Assembly (NCBI GenBank): GCA_014925825.1
Contig: JACGCK010000227.1
Location: 1 to 64,000, forward strand
Origin: Pholiota molesta
Taxonomy: Eukaryota; Basidiomycota; Agaricomycetes; Agaricales; Strophariaceae
Length of the DNA stretch: 64,000 nt
Direction: 5' to 3'
Part shown: positions 27,301-39,682 of the stretch, in pieces
How positions within the stretch are numbered: position 1 is the stretch's first letter
Layout of the letters: every line of letters starts with the position of its first letter
Made by a program: the position numbers and the translations under genes
Notes under the pieces: model-generated
What the model was told of the DNA's origin: nothing
Databases searched by the model: none
The model's input: the letters and a program-made list of their open reading frames with translations, nothing else

Positions 27301-28310
27301 CAATGTACATATGTACAGCACTTCCGAGTCATTGCCTACGCCCACTGAATCCATACGACTCGGTGCCGCGGGCCGCAGGCGAATTCCTGCAGCGGAAATC
27401 AGCGAGAAGTTGACGGACGGCAACGGGGGGCGATCCAGGATGGACTTACATACGAGCTGATTGCACGGACGTCGGACGCTGGCGTTGATGGACGTTCTTA
27501 CAGCACTCGCGGCTGCAGAAGGTGGGAATGCGTGATTGTTTTCTTGGCAAAGTGCTCAACTGCTCTCAAATATACTGCTTTTGTGGGCAGTCGTTGTCGG
27601 ATACCACGATATCGACGGTACCGACCATGGAGGTCTGAACTAGGCTCTAAACAGATGTATTAGACGTGACGAATGTTGGCATATAGACAAACGTTAACTG
27701 GAAAACAAAGAAGCGAGCGACTCTACAGGCAACCACCGCGATGCGGCTGAGCTACCTCGTCCGGACAATAATCCAACAATAATCTAAAGACAATATGATA
27801 TGTACAATGAAAGTGGAATGAGACTAGTTAAATATGGTTCTAGACGATGCTAAGGAGGTATACCGATGCTAGAGTGTATGTTCGTGCTGCTTGTATGAAA
27901 GCGGTCAGCGGCGGCGGCAACGGTGCTGCTGGCGGGAAATGTGTATATGTACGAGTAAATATGGCAATGTGGGGGTGGCCGAGACCTTCCTTTTGGGATG
28001 TGTGGCATGTGGAAAGTGTTAACAGCGAAGTGGGTGAAATGAGACAGCAAATAAAAAGCGAAGAGAGACGAAAGAAATGGTGTGCATAGCGAGAAGCGGG
28101 TCAGAGCGAAAGCGCTCGTTGAACGAGGCGGATCCGAGAACAGCTCAAAAAGCAATATGTACAGTTACACGAAAGCGAAAGCAAGACGGCGAACAATAAT
28201 CAAAAAATGGTGACAACAAATAGATAGTAAAACAACAAAAAAGAAAGGAAGAAAAAGATAATCCAAACCTCCACCTAAATCCAACCAGTCTAAATCCAAC
28301 CCATCCAGCC
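21322..28310. other. 7 kb gene-poor region, possible decayed genes
   Basis: No intact gene found. On the minus strand, 23,640-25,500 reads in pieces resembling decayed protein-coding sequence, for example WIGLGPDSEFPLPELSEL near 25,470 and IAHLANLEHFNFSGPF near 24,740, interrupted by stops. This could be the remnant of an F-box/leucine-rich gene, but I cannot confirm it. 22,907-23,167 (-) contains GPFRLGRWVLG, faintly like an amino-acid permease. The rest, including 26,000-28,300, shows no coding signal or structured RNA. Confidence 0.35.
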
Positions 28311-31300
28311 TCACGCCTGCACCCGACTCATCACAAACGCCCCGCCCCAAGCAGGCCGCATCGGATCACTCGCCGCCACGCGCCACTCCCCCACAAACGT
28401 CCGCCCGCCCACGACATACCCAAAGATGAAGATAAAATTCACCGGGTTCCTGCCCACCCGACGAGCCCCACGAGCCCGTCCCACGGGCGCAGCCTCCGTA
28501 CGTCGTGTACCGCTGGCCCCACGCGAGCCCGCACGCGGGCGTGTGCCCCGTGAGCAGCGTGTCCGCGGCGTGCGCACACGGCGCGCGGACGCCGGTGATG
28601 CGCGCGCGCGCGAACTCGCGCCGGTGCGGGGATGTACGTGCGCTTCTGCCCGCGGGGGGGGCACGCTCGACCAGACGCCGGGCTCGCCGAAGGGCAGGTC
28701 GTCGCCGAGGACGGCGAGCTGGTCCGCGTCGGCGTCGTCGCCGCCCTCCTCCTCCTCCTCGTCGGTCGCGTTGGCGTCGGCGTCGTCGTCTTCTTGTTCC
28801 TGCCGCTCCTGTTCGTCGATCGGGTGGTCCATATCCACGTCGGGTTCGGCCTCCATGCGCAGGCCGAAGCCGTCGACGTCGAGCTCCTCCACAGAGGTGT
28901 CCATCTCCACGTCCATGTCGCCGCCGTCACGCCCGGGCGCCGCCAGGTGCGCATCAGCTCCTCGAGCTGCCGCTGCGCCTCCGCCGCCCTACCAGCGGCA
29001 GACGTCGAGCCTCAGGCTGCGGCGCCTGCTCTCACCAAGGCGCCTCCTCTTCGCCTCGCGCTCCGCACCGCGCCCCTCCGTGCTCACGTCCCGCTTGCCC
29101 GGACTGCGGGCGTAGCACCCCGCGGCGACGCACCGGGCCCAGCATCCGCATGGACAACACCCGCCTGTGCCGCGCGCCGCTCCAGCGCCCTCCTTGCCCT
29201 GCGCTCCTCCCTCGCCCTCTCCTTCCTCCTTGCCGCCTCGCGCTCCGCACACCTCGCACACCCCGGGTGCACGTCCTCCCCACCCGCCGCGAGCGCCTCC
29301 GGATCCACGACGCCCACGCCGAGCCCGCGTTGCGCGGTGGCGCCCACGGGCCAGAGCGCAGACGGCCCCGCGTACGGCGCCGCCTCGTAGCGCACGTCGT
29401 GCGCCGACACCCGCGCGGGGTCGTACGTCTCGTACACGTACCCTCCTCCGGCACACCTGCCGCGTTGTTGCCCCGCCGCCGCCGCCGTGGGTGCAGCGGG
29501 AGGGAGGAACGCCGCGCACGCCCCCTGCGCGCGCAGCACGTCAGGCGCGCGCCCGGTCGTGGACACCACGAGCTCGTCGCGCCTCCTCACCCCGTCCTCC
29601 TGTCCACGGCACGAAGCCGCCGCCCGAGGCGTCTGACGACGAGCGGCGGCCCGTCGCGGCGCGCGGCGCCCACGCGAGGTCGCCGATGCCGCCCGGGAGC
29701 CACGCGTTGCTCATGCTGTAGTCGAGCGGGCGCGGCGGGAGCGCGAGGTCCGGGCCATCTGCGTCGAGTCGAAGTCGTCGTCGTCGTCCATCTCTTTCGC
29801 CGTCGTTGTGTTGTTGTTGTGTTGGATTGTGGTTGTGGTTGGCATTGTGATGAGCAGCAGGCGGCGCGGCGGCCCTGCTGCGGTGGCCGCGGGCAGGTCC
29901 GCGGGGAGGACGCCGGCGAAGGGGACGCCGCGCCAGTCCGCGATGCCCGCGAGCGGGGGCACGGGGATCGCCCGCACGCGTCGTGCTTCGTGCTGCGCCG
30001 CTTGGTGTCCCGCGTTTCCTCTTGCGTTGACGCTTCCGTTGACGCGCCATCCTGTGCTTGCCGCCGCGCTGTAATTCGAGGCGCGGCCGCTTGCCGGCAC
30101 CCACACACCCGGACGTGCTCCTCCATCTCGAGGAAGACGGGCTGCATGATGACGCCGAGGGACGCCTCGGAGAAGAGGCCGCGCGCGTCCGGGATGCCGG
30201 GGTACGCCGGGTTCTGCCCGATGAGCTGCATCAGGGAGTTGCCCTGCGGAATCTGCATGCAGAGAAAATTCACAGAATGAGCAAGCATTGGACGTGAATT
30301 TGACGAAAAAGGAGGAAAAAGAACGCACATAGATCTTCCCCTGCCACATCCCCTTCATGCACCCGCGCTCGAACACCGCGCCCGGCGCGAACCGCGGCTG
30401 GCGCGCCTGGAAGTCGCCGCACAGGCGCATCCGCCACCACAGCGTGTCCCAGCGCCGGCTCTCCCCCTCTTCCTCCCCCTTCCTCCCTCCTGTCCTCGCT
30501 ACACTAACAACATCACTGTCTCCCTCCACCCCGTCCTCGCCCGCATCGCGATTCACAGCCCGCGCACACCCCGCCTCCCAGTCCCACCGCGCCCCGCGCG
30601 GCAGCGCCGCCGCCTTGCCCGCGTTCAGCGCGCGGTAGTCCGCCTGCGTCGGGCCCAGCACGAGTGGCGGCTGGATGTGCGCCGGCATCGGCGGGATCGG
30701 GAGCGCCTGTGCGGCGGCGGGCTGCTGGTGCTGGTGCTGGTGTTGGTTTTGTTGTTGGTTGTGCTGGTGGTGGTTTAGGTGGTTTAGGTTGTGTTGCTGA
30801 CCCGCCGCCACCGCCTGAGCCTGCATCGCCCGCGCCGCCTCCACCTGCACCCCCCACCACCTTCTCACCGCGTCCGCCCTATCCCTTGGCAGGTGCCCCG
30901 GCACGCCGAACGGGCGCACCTCCCTTCTGCGACGAATAGGAGCTTGGCGGCGACGCTCGCCAAGGGCGGCGCGAGCGCGGATTGGGCGCGGAAGTACGGC
31001 ACGGACTGCGCGCGCGCGGGGAGGTAGTGCGGGTACAGCTGCGGGGCGCGCACCCGCTGCGCGGTGGGCGTCGGCGTACGCGAATGCGAAGAAGGGGTGG
31101 GGGTAGCGGTGCGTGCGCTGCTTCCCGGAGATCGTCAGCGTCGGCCGCGAGGATCCCGTCGTCCTCCTCGTCGTCTTCGTCCTCGTCCTCTGGCGCCGGT
31201 GTCCTGTGTGAAGCGAAGCCCTCGGTGTACGCGGGGTAGAACGCGGTGCGCGGCGCGTGCGGGAGGGGCCCGAGACCGCGGCGGAGGCGTCGCGCAGGGG

Positions 31301-32310
31301 CAGGTGGAAGTGGTTCGGCGGCGCCTCGGAGGCGGGGTACTGGAGAGGGTATCCCCAATGGGAGCGCAGGTCGAAGATGGGAATGGGGATGGAGGGATGG
31401 GGCAATGTTAATGAGCGTGGGTAAATACGCAGGACAGGGGCGGAGATCGGGACGGTGGCACGATTGCGATGGGGCGATGGATGGACGATAGAAGGGGGAG
31501 GTCAGCGGGATGCCAGCAGTCGGAGGAAGACGACGTACGCGGTGGATCAGGAACACAAACGGCAGGATGCTGAGCACGACGTTCTCTCTCTCCAACGGCG
31601 TCTCCGCCACCAATCGCTCTGCAACAACACACCTTCGTCAACACCCACCCTCTCCCGAGCAGAACAGAGAACGCAAAGCACGCACCGCGGTCTATCGTCA
31701 GCCACATCACCCACAGCGCACACGCCCCGGCCGCATCCTCGACGGGCCAGCCAGCGTTGTCGCGCGCGCCGTCCCACAGGCGCCGCGCGACGTACGCGTC
31801 GACGTACGCGTGCACCCCCGCGTGCTCGAGCTGCGCGAAGTTGCGCCCGTCGTTGTCGAGCATGAGCAGGAGCGCGCCGAACAGCGTGTCCTCCACCCCC
31901 ATATCCACCTCCCTCTCCCTCTCCACACTGCCCCGCATCGTCGTCTCTCCCGATCCCGATCCCATTCCAGCGTCCGCGGCGTCGTCCCCCGGCCGCGCAG
32001 GCAGCCCTTTCCGCAGGCTCCGGAGCACCCTGCACGACGCGACGAGCTGCGCGGCGAGGTCCTGCGCGCTCGGGTCGAACAGCCGCCGCGTGACGGCGCC
32101 CGCGTCGAACTTGAGGCGGAACACCCGCCTGAGGAGCGCCGCGCTGCCTGCGACTGCATCTAGCGCTTTCGAGGTGAGGCGCACGGGGATGAGTGCGGAA
32201 GGGGGGCCGAGCGGGGTCTGCGCGACGAGGAGGAACAGGATGTGCTGCAGGATCTCGTGCGGAAGAACACCGAGGGCACCGAGGCCTCGCTCCATGGGGC
32301 ATAGCAGCAT
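28311..32310 (-). CDS. large F-box protein, several frame breaks
   Basis: Substrate-receptor type protein for an SCF ubiquitin ligase. The N-terminus has an F-box (GVLPHEILQHILFLLVAQ...SALIPVRLTSKALDAV, residues about 10-50). Exon 1 ends at 31686 and exon 2 is 31539-31618 (ERLVAETPLERENVVLSILP), followed by a long region with YPASEAPPNHFHLPLRD, a Q/N/H tract near 30,740, CGDFQARQPRFAPGAVFERG, GMWQGKIY, and after an intron NPAYPGIPDARGLFSEASLG and QPVFLEMEEHVRV. The C-terminus is RPWDGLVGL, FIFGYVVGGRTFVGEW and DPMRPAWGGAFVMSR, as in other basidiomycete F-box proteins of this layout. The reading frame changes at least four times, mostly in C or G runs (near 31290, 31140, 31040 and 30920, and again after 30060). 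Very high GC. The first ATG is 32310, with a better-looking one at 32295. Confidence 0.7.
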
Positions 32311-35072
32311 TTCAGGGCTGTTGTTGTCGTCGTCGTCGTGTATCGTGTACGTGTGGGGGGGGGAGGGGAAGGGAAGGAAGGGAAGCGCACGGGGGCTGGC
32401 GTTATAACCACACCAGCGGTCTGGAGGACGCCCAACGTACGTAGTTCACCGTCGCAAAATTACCACAGCAGCAAGCGAAGGACGCAGAGCCGATAATAGA
32501 CGCGTTAATTTCCGTCAGATCGCCGCCCGATCCCCCCTCCCACGCTCCCATCCCCGTCAGTCCCCCGCACCGGTCCCGCGGTCCACCCCCGGATTCTCAG
32601 CGCGCGCGCAGACGCGCATATGCACGCCCAGGGAGCCGTTACGTACGCCCGTGCCTCTGTGGGCACGCAGGATTCCGGCGCAGAGCCAGCCCTGGCTGGC
32701 ACAATTAACGTATACAAATTGCGTGTTGTATTGGTCCTTTCATCAGCTTTCATCCAACCAGAATTGGTCCTTTCATCAGCCTTCATCCAACCAGAACGCG
32801 TTCCGATCAACACACCACCTTGGCACAGCTCCACCAGGGCCACCATCCGTGCCCGAATCCGAACACGGGAATTCCACCGAACCCCCATCAGAAACACGAC
32901 GCGATCCCTTACCATACTCAGGAAATCGTCTGATGGGGAAACCGACCCCCCGCGCACATAACGGACGCACGCAATCCCATCCAGAGGGAATCCCAGCAAA
33001 CATAACCTTCCGCAGCGGCTGCTGCACGCCGCCGGTCGCCTGCATCCACATCACCACCACCTCCTCGTCCCCTCGCACGCACGCACGAAGAACCCCGTGC
33101 CCAAACGCAATCACGCGTCGTCGTCGATAAGCAGCATCGATCCCCGCACCCTCCGCCGGCACCCATGCAGGGATTACGACACCACCCACCCACAGACGAT
33201 CACCGCGACCGAAAAAGCGATGCGACCCCACCCCGTCCCCCGCGCAGCCCACACCTGATGACACGCCCTATGATCCCACCCCCCGCCCCGCCGCCGGCAG
33301 TCCCACTGAGTTTCTGCACGCATGCATGCACGCACGCACACCCGCGGCGCCTGCCCGTCCGCAAAAGGCACACCCGCACCCACAGATACTCGTGCTGAAT
33401 AACAGGAATAACCTTGAATAACCAACAGTCCCTGCAATCAGACGTCACACGACCGACGGGCATCACAGAATCGCAGTGATCGTCCTCCCCCGCTGCGCGT
33501 CATCCATCTCCCCCCATTCCAGGGCACAGGCCTATCCCCCCACGAGATCGCCACGGAAGCAGCTACTTACTTAGCATTGGCCACAGGCTAGCCCGTCCGG
33601 CGTCCCAGCATCCCATCCATCCATCCATCACGCCTCCAAGTCCGCGTCGACGTCCCCGATCAGTCCTCCGTGGATCGACTGTGGCACGTATCGCACAAAC
33701 GATGATGATTGATCCCCGCTGTGATATGCACAACAAAGAGGGTGAGGGTGTCTGTCGTCTCGATTGCCCCCGTCTCCATTACCCTCTAAGATAGCACGAT
33801 CGGACGCACGCAGATGCGTGCGTATCGTATACAATAAAGCGGTCGTTAGCCTGGACCAACCACGGTATGTGTTGCGATTCGACAGGCGATCGAAATTTGG
33901 GACGAGTAACCAGAGATGGAGACGCATCGAGCACCGATATACCATGCATCCGCTTCCTCGGCGGAGCGGGATCATTCAATGATTCATTGACGGTGGGCTG
34001 CGTATTAATAGACGCTGTTGGGGGTCCCTCGGCGTTGTGGACTTCGCGTCCACGTCCAAGTCTAGATCGACGCCGGACGGTGATTGAGGAATCGGGATGA
34101 TGGAGACGGGGGGAAGCCTGTGAATAGATGGACAGAACGATGGATGGTCGCAGTAACATTTTTTTCGGGGTACGAAGACGCCCGCTGAGCGCTCAGCCCA
34201 TCGCTCATCCCCCCTACGAGGCGCGCCGCCCGCCCGCCCAAAGCGCAGACGCCATGCACCGCCGTCGAGGCTAACTAACCAAAGGCTAACCAACCACAAA
34301 CGCAAGCCTATTCCGTATACTTATCAGGATTAGAATTAGGATTATACTATGACCCCATCGCACATTCCATTATGGGAATAGCATAGCATGCCTTTTGACT
34401 TCGCCGTCTGATGCAGCAATCAGCGGCCTAGTTATAGCTAGCCTGTGGAACTCGCAAAATCCCACTGCCGGAGGTAATCGCTCAGGCTGGAGTTTCGTTT
34501 GGACACAGTCCGGAAACAGTGTACTTTGAACAAGTATCATTATTGGCTGTTCCGGATCAATGACTTCGGTCGTGATACCTGTTCCAAAATAGGCTATTGA
34601 ATTCAAGAAGAAACACCTGTGGCCTCCAACAAAATGCCAAGATCTAGTATACCAACATCACTTCTCCAGCCCCCAAGTAAATGGCGTAGTGTTAGAGTCA
34701 CCATACAGCGCCCTAGGCAGCAAACGGACACGCAGCGTAGATTGACCAGCCATAACGCAAAAGCCATAATGAACGAGAATTGCGCAGAAAACCCAATAAT
34801 CCTCGAAACGCGCAATTAAAAAAAAGCCCCTTTCAAGTTTCAACATGTACCCATGTCGACTTCCTCATACAAATCCGAAACTGACTCCGACGCCTCGAAA
34901 CAGCAAAACCCTGGCCCTGCACGCCAGCGCCACCACGCTGCTCGCGTACGCAGGCCCGCCCTGTAATCTCGGGAAGGGGATTCAGCAGGATTCAGCCTCC
35001 AGCGTCACGTATGTAATAGCGTCGATGCCACCGCGCTTTCATCGTCAAGTTTCGTATTCAACGAAAGCTTAA
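32311..35072. other. intergenic region upstream of the F-box gene
   Basis: 2.8 kb. It includes a T/G-rich leader just upstream of the F-box gene, a 33-bp tandem repeat (32731-32796), and open frames without recognisable content (32776-33264 -, and 34370-34846 -, which has a hydrophobic stretch). No gene is called. Confidence 0.4.
32731..32796 (+). repeat. 33-bp tandem duplication
   Basis: Two adjacent 33-bp units (32731-32763 and 32764-32796), both starting TTGGTCCTTTCATCAG and ending CATCCAACCAGAA, differ by one base. Confidence 0.95.
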
Positions 35073-35081
35073 CCATAATCT
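35073..35081. repeat. target site duplication, left copy
   Basis: CCATAATCT directly precedes the left terminal inverted repeat and recurs at 35855-35863 directly after the right one. Confidence 0.9.
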
Positions 35082-35854
35082 CAGGCTCCTAGAACCAGCC
35101 TCTCGTGACGAGAAATCCATCCATATCTAATCTAATATCTAAGAACAAATAAAACACAACACAACTTCAAGATGAGGATTCTCGTCAGAGAGGCTGGCAC
35201 ATTTTTGACATGGTCATCTCGGGCATACCTTGTAACGCGTAACGCGGGGCTCTTGAGAATAGCACAGCTTCATTATTTTTCAACATGTCATCCGCTGTCA
35301 TTCAATCCCATCATATATACACTCATTGAATGCTCGTATATGTTGGCCTCTGGATTAGTTAAAATTGGCCCAGGCTTGGGATAAATACAAGAATCTGTTT
35401 GCCCCCAGAAACGTCCAGAAATATCTGACCTTATCCATTATTGAATGTGCCAGCACCTGAAATATGCAAGAACTGAGTGCACAGAAACATATTTTCTCCT
35501 CAGAGCTGTTTCTTTTATAATAAATTCCAAGTAGTCTACAATAATACTTGCAGTGCTTTTCTTTCTAATTGACTGATACAACTGGCTCATTGTGTTTCTT
35601 TGAGGGAGTAGCATTTTATGAGCCCTCGCTATGCACGGACACAGGCGACACGTCGAAAAATAATGAAGCTGTGCTATTCTCAAGAGCCCCGCGTTACGCG
35701 TTACAAGGTATGCCCGAGATGACCATGTCAAAAATGTGCCAGCCTCTCTGACGAGAATCCTCATCTTGAAGTTGTGTTGTGTTTTATTTGTTCTTAGATA
35801 ATAGATTAGATATGGATGGATTTCTCGTCACGAGAGGCTGGTTCTAGGAGCCTG
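35082..35854. mobile_element. non-autonomous Mutator-like element (MULE-type MITE), 773 bp
   Basis: The element begins CAGGCTCCTAGAACC and ends with its complement GGTTCTAGGAGCCTG. The terminal inverted repeats are about 208 bp (35082-35289 and 35647-35854) and differ at only about one position until the last dozen bases. The 9-bp duplication CCATAATCT flanks both ends. Long near-identical inverted repeats plus a 9-bp target duplication are the signature of the Mutator superfamily. The 357-bp interior has no transposase-like frame, so mobilisation must depend on an element elsewhere. The near-identity of the two ends suggests recent activity. Each inverted repeat itself contains a shorter inverted pair. 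Confidence 0.9.
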
Positions 35855-35863
35855 CCATAATCT
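35855..35863. repeat. target site duplication, right copy
   Basis: CCATAATCT immediately after the right end of the element; identical to 35073-35081. Confidence 0.9.
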
Positions 35864-36707
35864 ATCAGTAAACCAACGGTCTTACACAACAGAGGCCCGG
35901 TCCAGACCCATTACTCAGATGCCACCATCGCATTGCGTTTTGTATAAATTTTTTTTTCGTCAAATATTCCAGGATCTTTCAAAAAGTCCTGATTCTACCC
36001 GATAGGCAAGTCCTATGACCTAAAACCATCAATTACGTGAGGTTTTATGATGCGAACTTTATTCCTTCTTCTTTAATTGTGCTTCCTACAAGCAATACAG
36101 AACTTGGAGCAGCCAATATTGTGCTTTCAATGGTTTATATCCCATTATATCCTGGCTCATATCCACTATATTCTGGTTTAACAATTCTACCACTTGGTTT
36201 AATTGAGCAAAAAATGCTAGTAACTTGATTGCCGACTGGTTTATTTGGTCTTGTTTTACTGCGCTACTTGTTACATCCTGCATCTTACATCTTGCTATTA
36301 TTGATTTGCTTTCCGCACTTTACATTCAAATTACACTTGTAAATATCGCATAGACTATGAACGAGATCTAAATTATATCCATTTCTTTTTCCTTGGGACT
36401 GCATATGGGCACCGGCATAATTATGGTTGTGGCTTTAGAGGTTTCTCGGCCTCGAACATTCAAAATTTACTGCTATTCCGCTGTATTCCATTGAGATTGA
36501 CTTATGGATGGTGAGGATGTCTCGTTTAGGGAAATGACAGTCCGACAGTCCATGGAAAGGGGGACAAACTCGGCCTCACTTGGGGAGTAGGCGTGATGCA
36601 TTGATGGCTTGTCTGATTGCCCGCCTCCCGCTGTGCCACTGATGATGGATCACTAGGCTCGTGACCAGCCGTTTCTTTCAATCTCCGCAGGCTACGATCA
36701 GAAACGG
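35864..36707. other. AT-rich spacer between two transposable elements
   Basis: No gene. Contains a poly-T stretch near 35948 and AT-rich unremarkable sequence. Confidence 0.5.
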
Positions 36708-37682
36708 CTGGGCTAAACGAATCGAGTTTTGTCGAGGTCACGGTTTGTCACACGGGACTTAGTGAAATATCGCGAAGTTCGTACTACATCAACTACACAT
36801 CTTCCTTCAACGCCTCCCACTCCTGTCCATCCACCCACCCTATGTCACTTGCTTCACTCCTCTTCGTCGACAGCATAACCCTCTTCCACATCGGCAGGTT
36901 GATCGACCTCGAAAACGCGTTGGGCGCCGTGGTTTGACAGGTACGGTGACGAACTTCTTGAGCTATTTCGACATTGGACATTGCGCCCAAGCAAGCCAAG
37001 GCGCCGAAAACTCGCGTGCCACGGGCGCTAAACCGGACGGTTGAGAAGGCGCAGGGCGAGCTGGTGATGGGAGTAGTGGGAGTGCACGGGCGTCGAAACG
37101 AACGATCGAGGTGGCGCTGGGCTGCCTCAGGCTCTATCTAGTATCGACACCTATCGACACCTTCCACACCGTTTCGACCGCTCGTTCCGCAAATGTATCA
37201 ATATGCCCAACCTACGCCAGCAAACTACTCGAGCCCACTGGCACATAATCCGTATGCCGCGCTTGCAACACCTCCCTTGCACGGCTTTTACACTTCTCAA
37301 ACACCATATTTACACTTTCCATCTCCTTATTCTCATTATTATCAACCTAACATGTCGTCTTCACCATCCCCACAAGTACCTGATAGATATAACATTCCTT
37401 TCCACTATCAAGATTACCTCCAATGCCTCCCCTTCCCCCTCCCCCTCCCGATACTTAATTATGTACCCAAGTCCGATGTTTTGGTCAAAAACTTTTTTTT
37501 TTCAAGGCTATTCTAATCTGATTATTTTGTTGAATACATTCGTTCTAAATAGGTATGGAAAAAACAATTTTTTTGAAGTGTTGTGTGAGTGTGGCCAGTT
37601 GCTCGACGCAAAAACTGCGAAATTTCACTAAGTCCCGTGTCACACTTCGGGACCTCGACAAAACCGGCTCCGTTTTGCCCAG
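36708..37682. mobile_element. terminal-inverted-repeat element, about 975 bp
   Basis: Left end 36708-36774 and right end 37617-37682 are inverted copies. They share CTGGGC/GCCCAG termini, GTCGAGGTC/GACCTCGAC, and CACGGGACTTAGTGAAAT with its complement. Identity falls to moderate in the outer 25 bp. I could not find a clear target duplication (AGAAACGG left, TCCTTCTG right), so the true ends may differ or the element is old. The interior has a proline/tyrosine-rich frame (37193-37516 +) of unknown meaning and no transposase. Confidence 0.65.
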
Positions 37683-37819
37683 TCCTTCTGAGGTGTTCGC
37701 CCCTTTCAGAGTCCGCTTGATGTTTCTTCAGAGTCCGCTTGATGTTTGACCTACACAACATGCACAACATCGAACCAAACACTTTGTCATTTCACATCAC
37801 GTAGAACACCTCAGAAGGA
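37683..37819. repeat. 16-bp inverted repeat around a small tandem repeat
   Basis: TCCTTCTGAGGTGTTC at 37683-37698 is exactly complemented by GAACACCTCAGAAGGA at 37804-37819. Between them a 21-bp unit (TTCAGAGTCCGCTTGATGTT) occurs twice in tandem from about 37704. It adjoins the right end of the preceding element. Confidence 0.8.
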
Positions 37820-39682
37820 ACTGGTAGCGAGTCTAATGGATCACCTCCACATCGGAGTTTGTCTGCGAGGCGCAGAGTGGTACTACTCAGGTCTTCTTGA
37901 AAAAGATCATTAGGACGAAGGATTTACAAATGTAATATATTAATATTTTGAAGCATCGTCTTTCATCGTTCGGGAGGAACACTACATAAAATACCATGCA
38001 GGCGGACCGAAATTAAGTTGGACGGAGCAAGTGCTCCCGTGACCCACGTCCTAGTACTGGCGTCCTTGATGCCATGCTCGGTGTGATGGTCAGAGCAGGG
38101 ATACCTCGCTGCGTCCACTTTGGCGGGCATGGCAGCCGGTTTGTTATTCGCTGCGAGGCGCAGATTGGTACCACTCAAGGGCTGAAATACTGCACCAGTT
38201 TCTATGCGTGCAGACGGTTGGATAATCCTAGCGGCCTGAATTAGCGGTAAATTGTGGTTAGGCGTCTGATGCACACCAGTACTGCAGCGCTCGCGATCAT
38301 CACTAGGTTCACCTCCGACAGCTTCCCAAGGATGTCGGTCAAATGTCGGTGGTGGTGATTACTGACGGGTCGAGACAATTTTTCTCTAAGCCTTAAAAGC
38401 TGGAGTGGAAATTTTGGCCGTTTTTATGACAATGAAGTGTCGGGGATGCGTACCTATGCTGCTGGGAATCCAACCATCTACCTCACTCCCATCCACGCTG
38501 ACTTGTTGTCGTCGTGTTCTGTCCCTCGGTGCAGCTGCAAGGGCACAGCCATGTACTACCCATCTCTCGTGGGCGTGCACGATGCCGCATCATCGCATAG
38601 CCATGAGTGTTCAGCACGAAGCGAGCTTCCACTTCTACTGAGATTCCCGTGGAGGAAAGTATCAGATCAGCGGCATTTGGAGGGGAGGGACTGCAATCCT
38701 TGTAGTGGGATGGCTAGGTGAGATTGGGATAGCTGGGCAGAGGCGAATGCAGAGATAGTGCCACCGGTACTTTGCTTGCTATCATTCTCGTCGGCACTGA
38801 TGCTGCACATGGGGCGGCATGGCAAATGGCAGGCAAAGAGAGGGGAAGTCAGAGAGAAGGCGGTAGGTGTCGTTTGCCAAGGCGTCGTGGCATCGTCCGA
38901 GTCGGCATTGCGAGGCTGTCCTGCCGATCTGCGCCCATCCAACATTATAAAGCAGGGTGGCCGCAGAGGATGCTGCGGCGGAAGAGGGCGTCGAGCGCCA
39001 CACCCAAAATAAAATCATCCACTCTTATGTGGACGCGGAGGATGCGGCTGCAGGCATCGGTGTCGCAATTAATACCAGAGCCCACGTCGTCCACCGGGCA
39101 GGAATGGGAGGTAATTGCTGTAAGGTGGGGGAGAGCGAGCAAAGGCAAGTAGAGAGGGGTGATTGCACATCAGACACAGCTGGCAGTGGAGGTAGATGGT
39201 GTGGAACAGATGGAGATGGCTAGCAAGCGGAAAGGCGGGCTTATGGAGCCCATCCGTCGGCGGCGATATCAAGCCTATCGAGCCTATCTGTCATCGCCCT
39301 TCCCCCCGGCGACAGCTGTGCCTCTCACTTGAAAGCACAAAGCAGCACAGACGCGCGCTTGAGACCAGTTGCCGTTCCAGGAGGGTGCGCGCCAACATGG
39401 GCATGGGAGGTGACACGTGATGAATCAGGACAGAGATAAGCGAACAATGAATGAATCACGCGTGCAGCGGAGATGGCTGTGCAGTGTAAATGTCGAAGTT
39501 TCGCCATTGCCCACCAAAATCCGCCAAGAGTTGTGAATCAAGCCTCAGCAGCGCAAGATAAAAAAATATGAAGTATTTAGATGCGAAGTGGAATCACTTT
39601 TGGATCACTTAATGTGCAAAAGGAACAATGATACACATTAGTTTGAATAAGAAATGAATCTATGCAGTTGCTATGCAGCCAA
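37820..39682. other. intergenic region with a dispersed direct repeat
   Basis: A roughly 30-bp motif, CTGCGAGGCGCAGAGTGG at about 37864 and CTGCGAGGCGCAGATTGG at about 38151, occurs twice. Open frames of 60-126 codons at 38,400-39,270 overlap on both strands, and none is recognisable. No gene is called. Confidence 0.4.

Noticed and set aside
27690..27770. Possible tRNA on the minus strand (TAGCTCAGCCG matches an A box)
   Set aside because: No B box and no anticodon or T arm could be formed downstream, so it is a chance match.
28505..30280. 591-codon open frame on the plus strand
   Set aside because: It is antisense to the GC-rich F-box gene and consists of Arg/Pro/Ala runs typical of a shadow frame.
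32776..33264. 162-codon minus-strand frame
   Set aside because: Gly/Val/Arg-rich GC frame, overlaps the 33-bp tandem repeat and has no recognisable motif.
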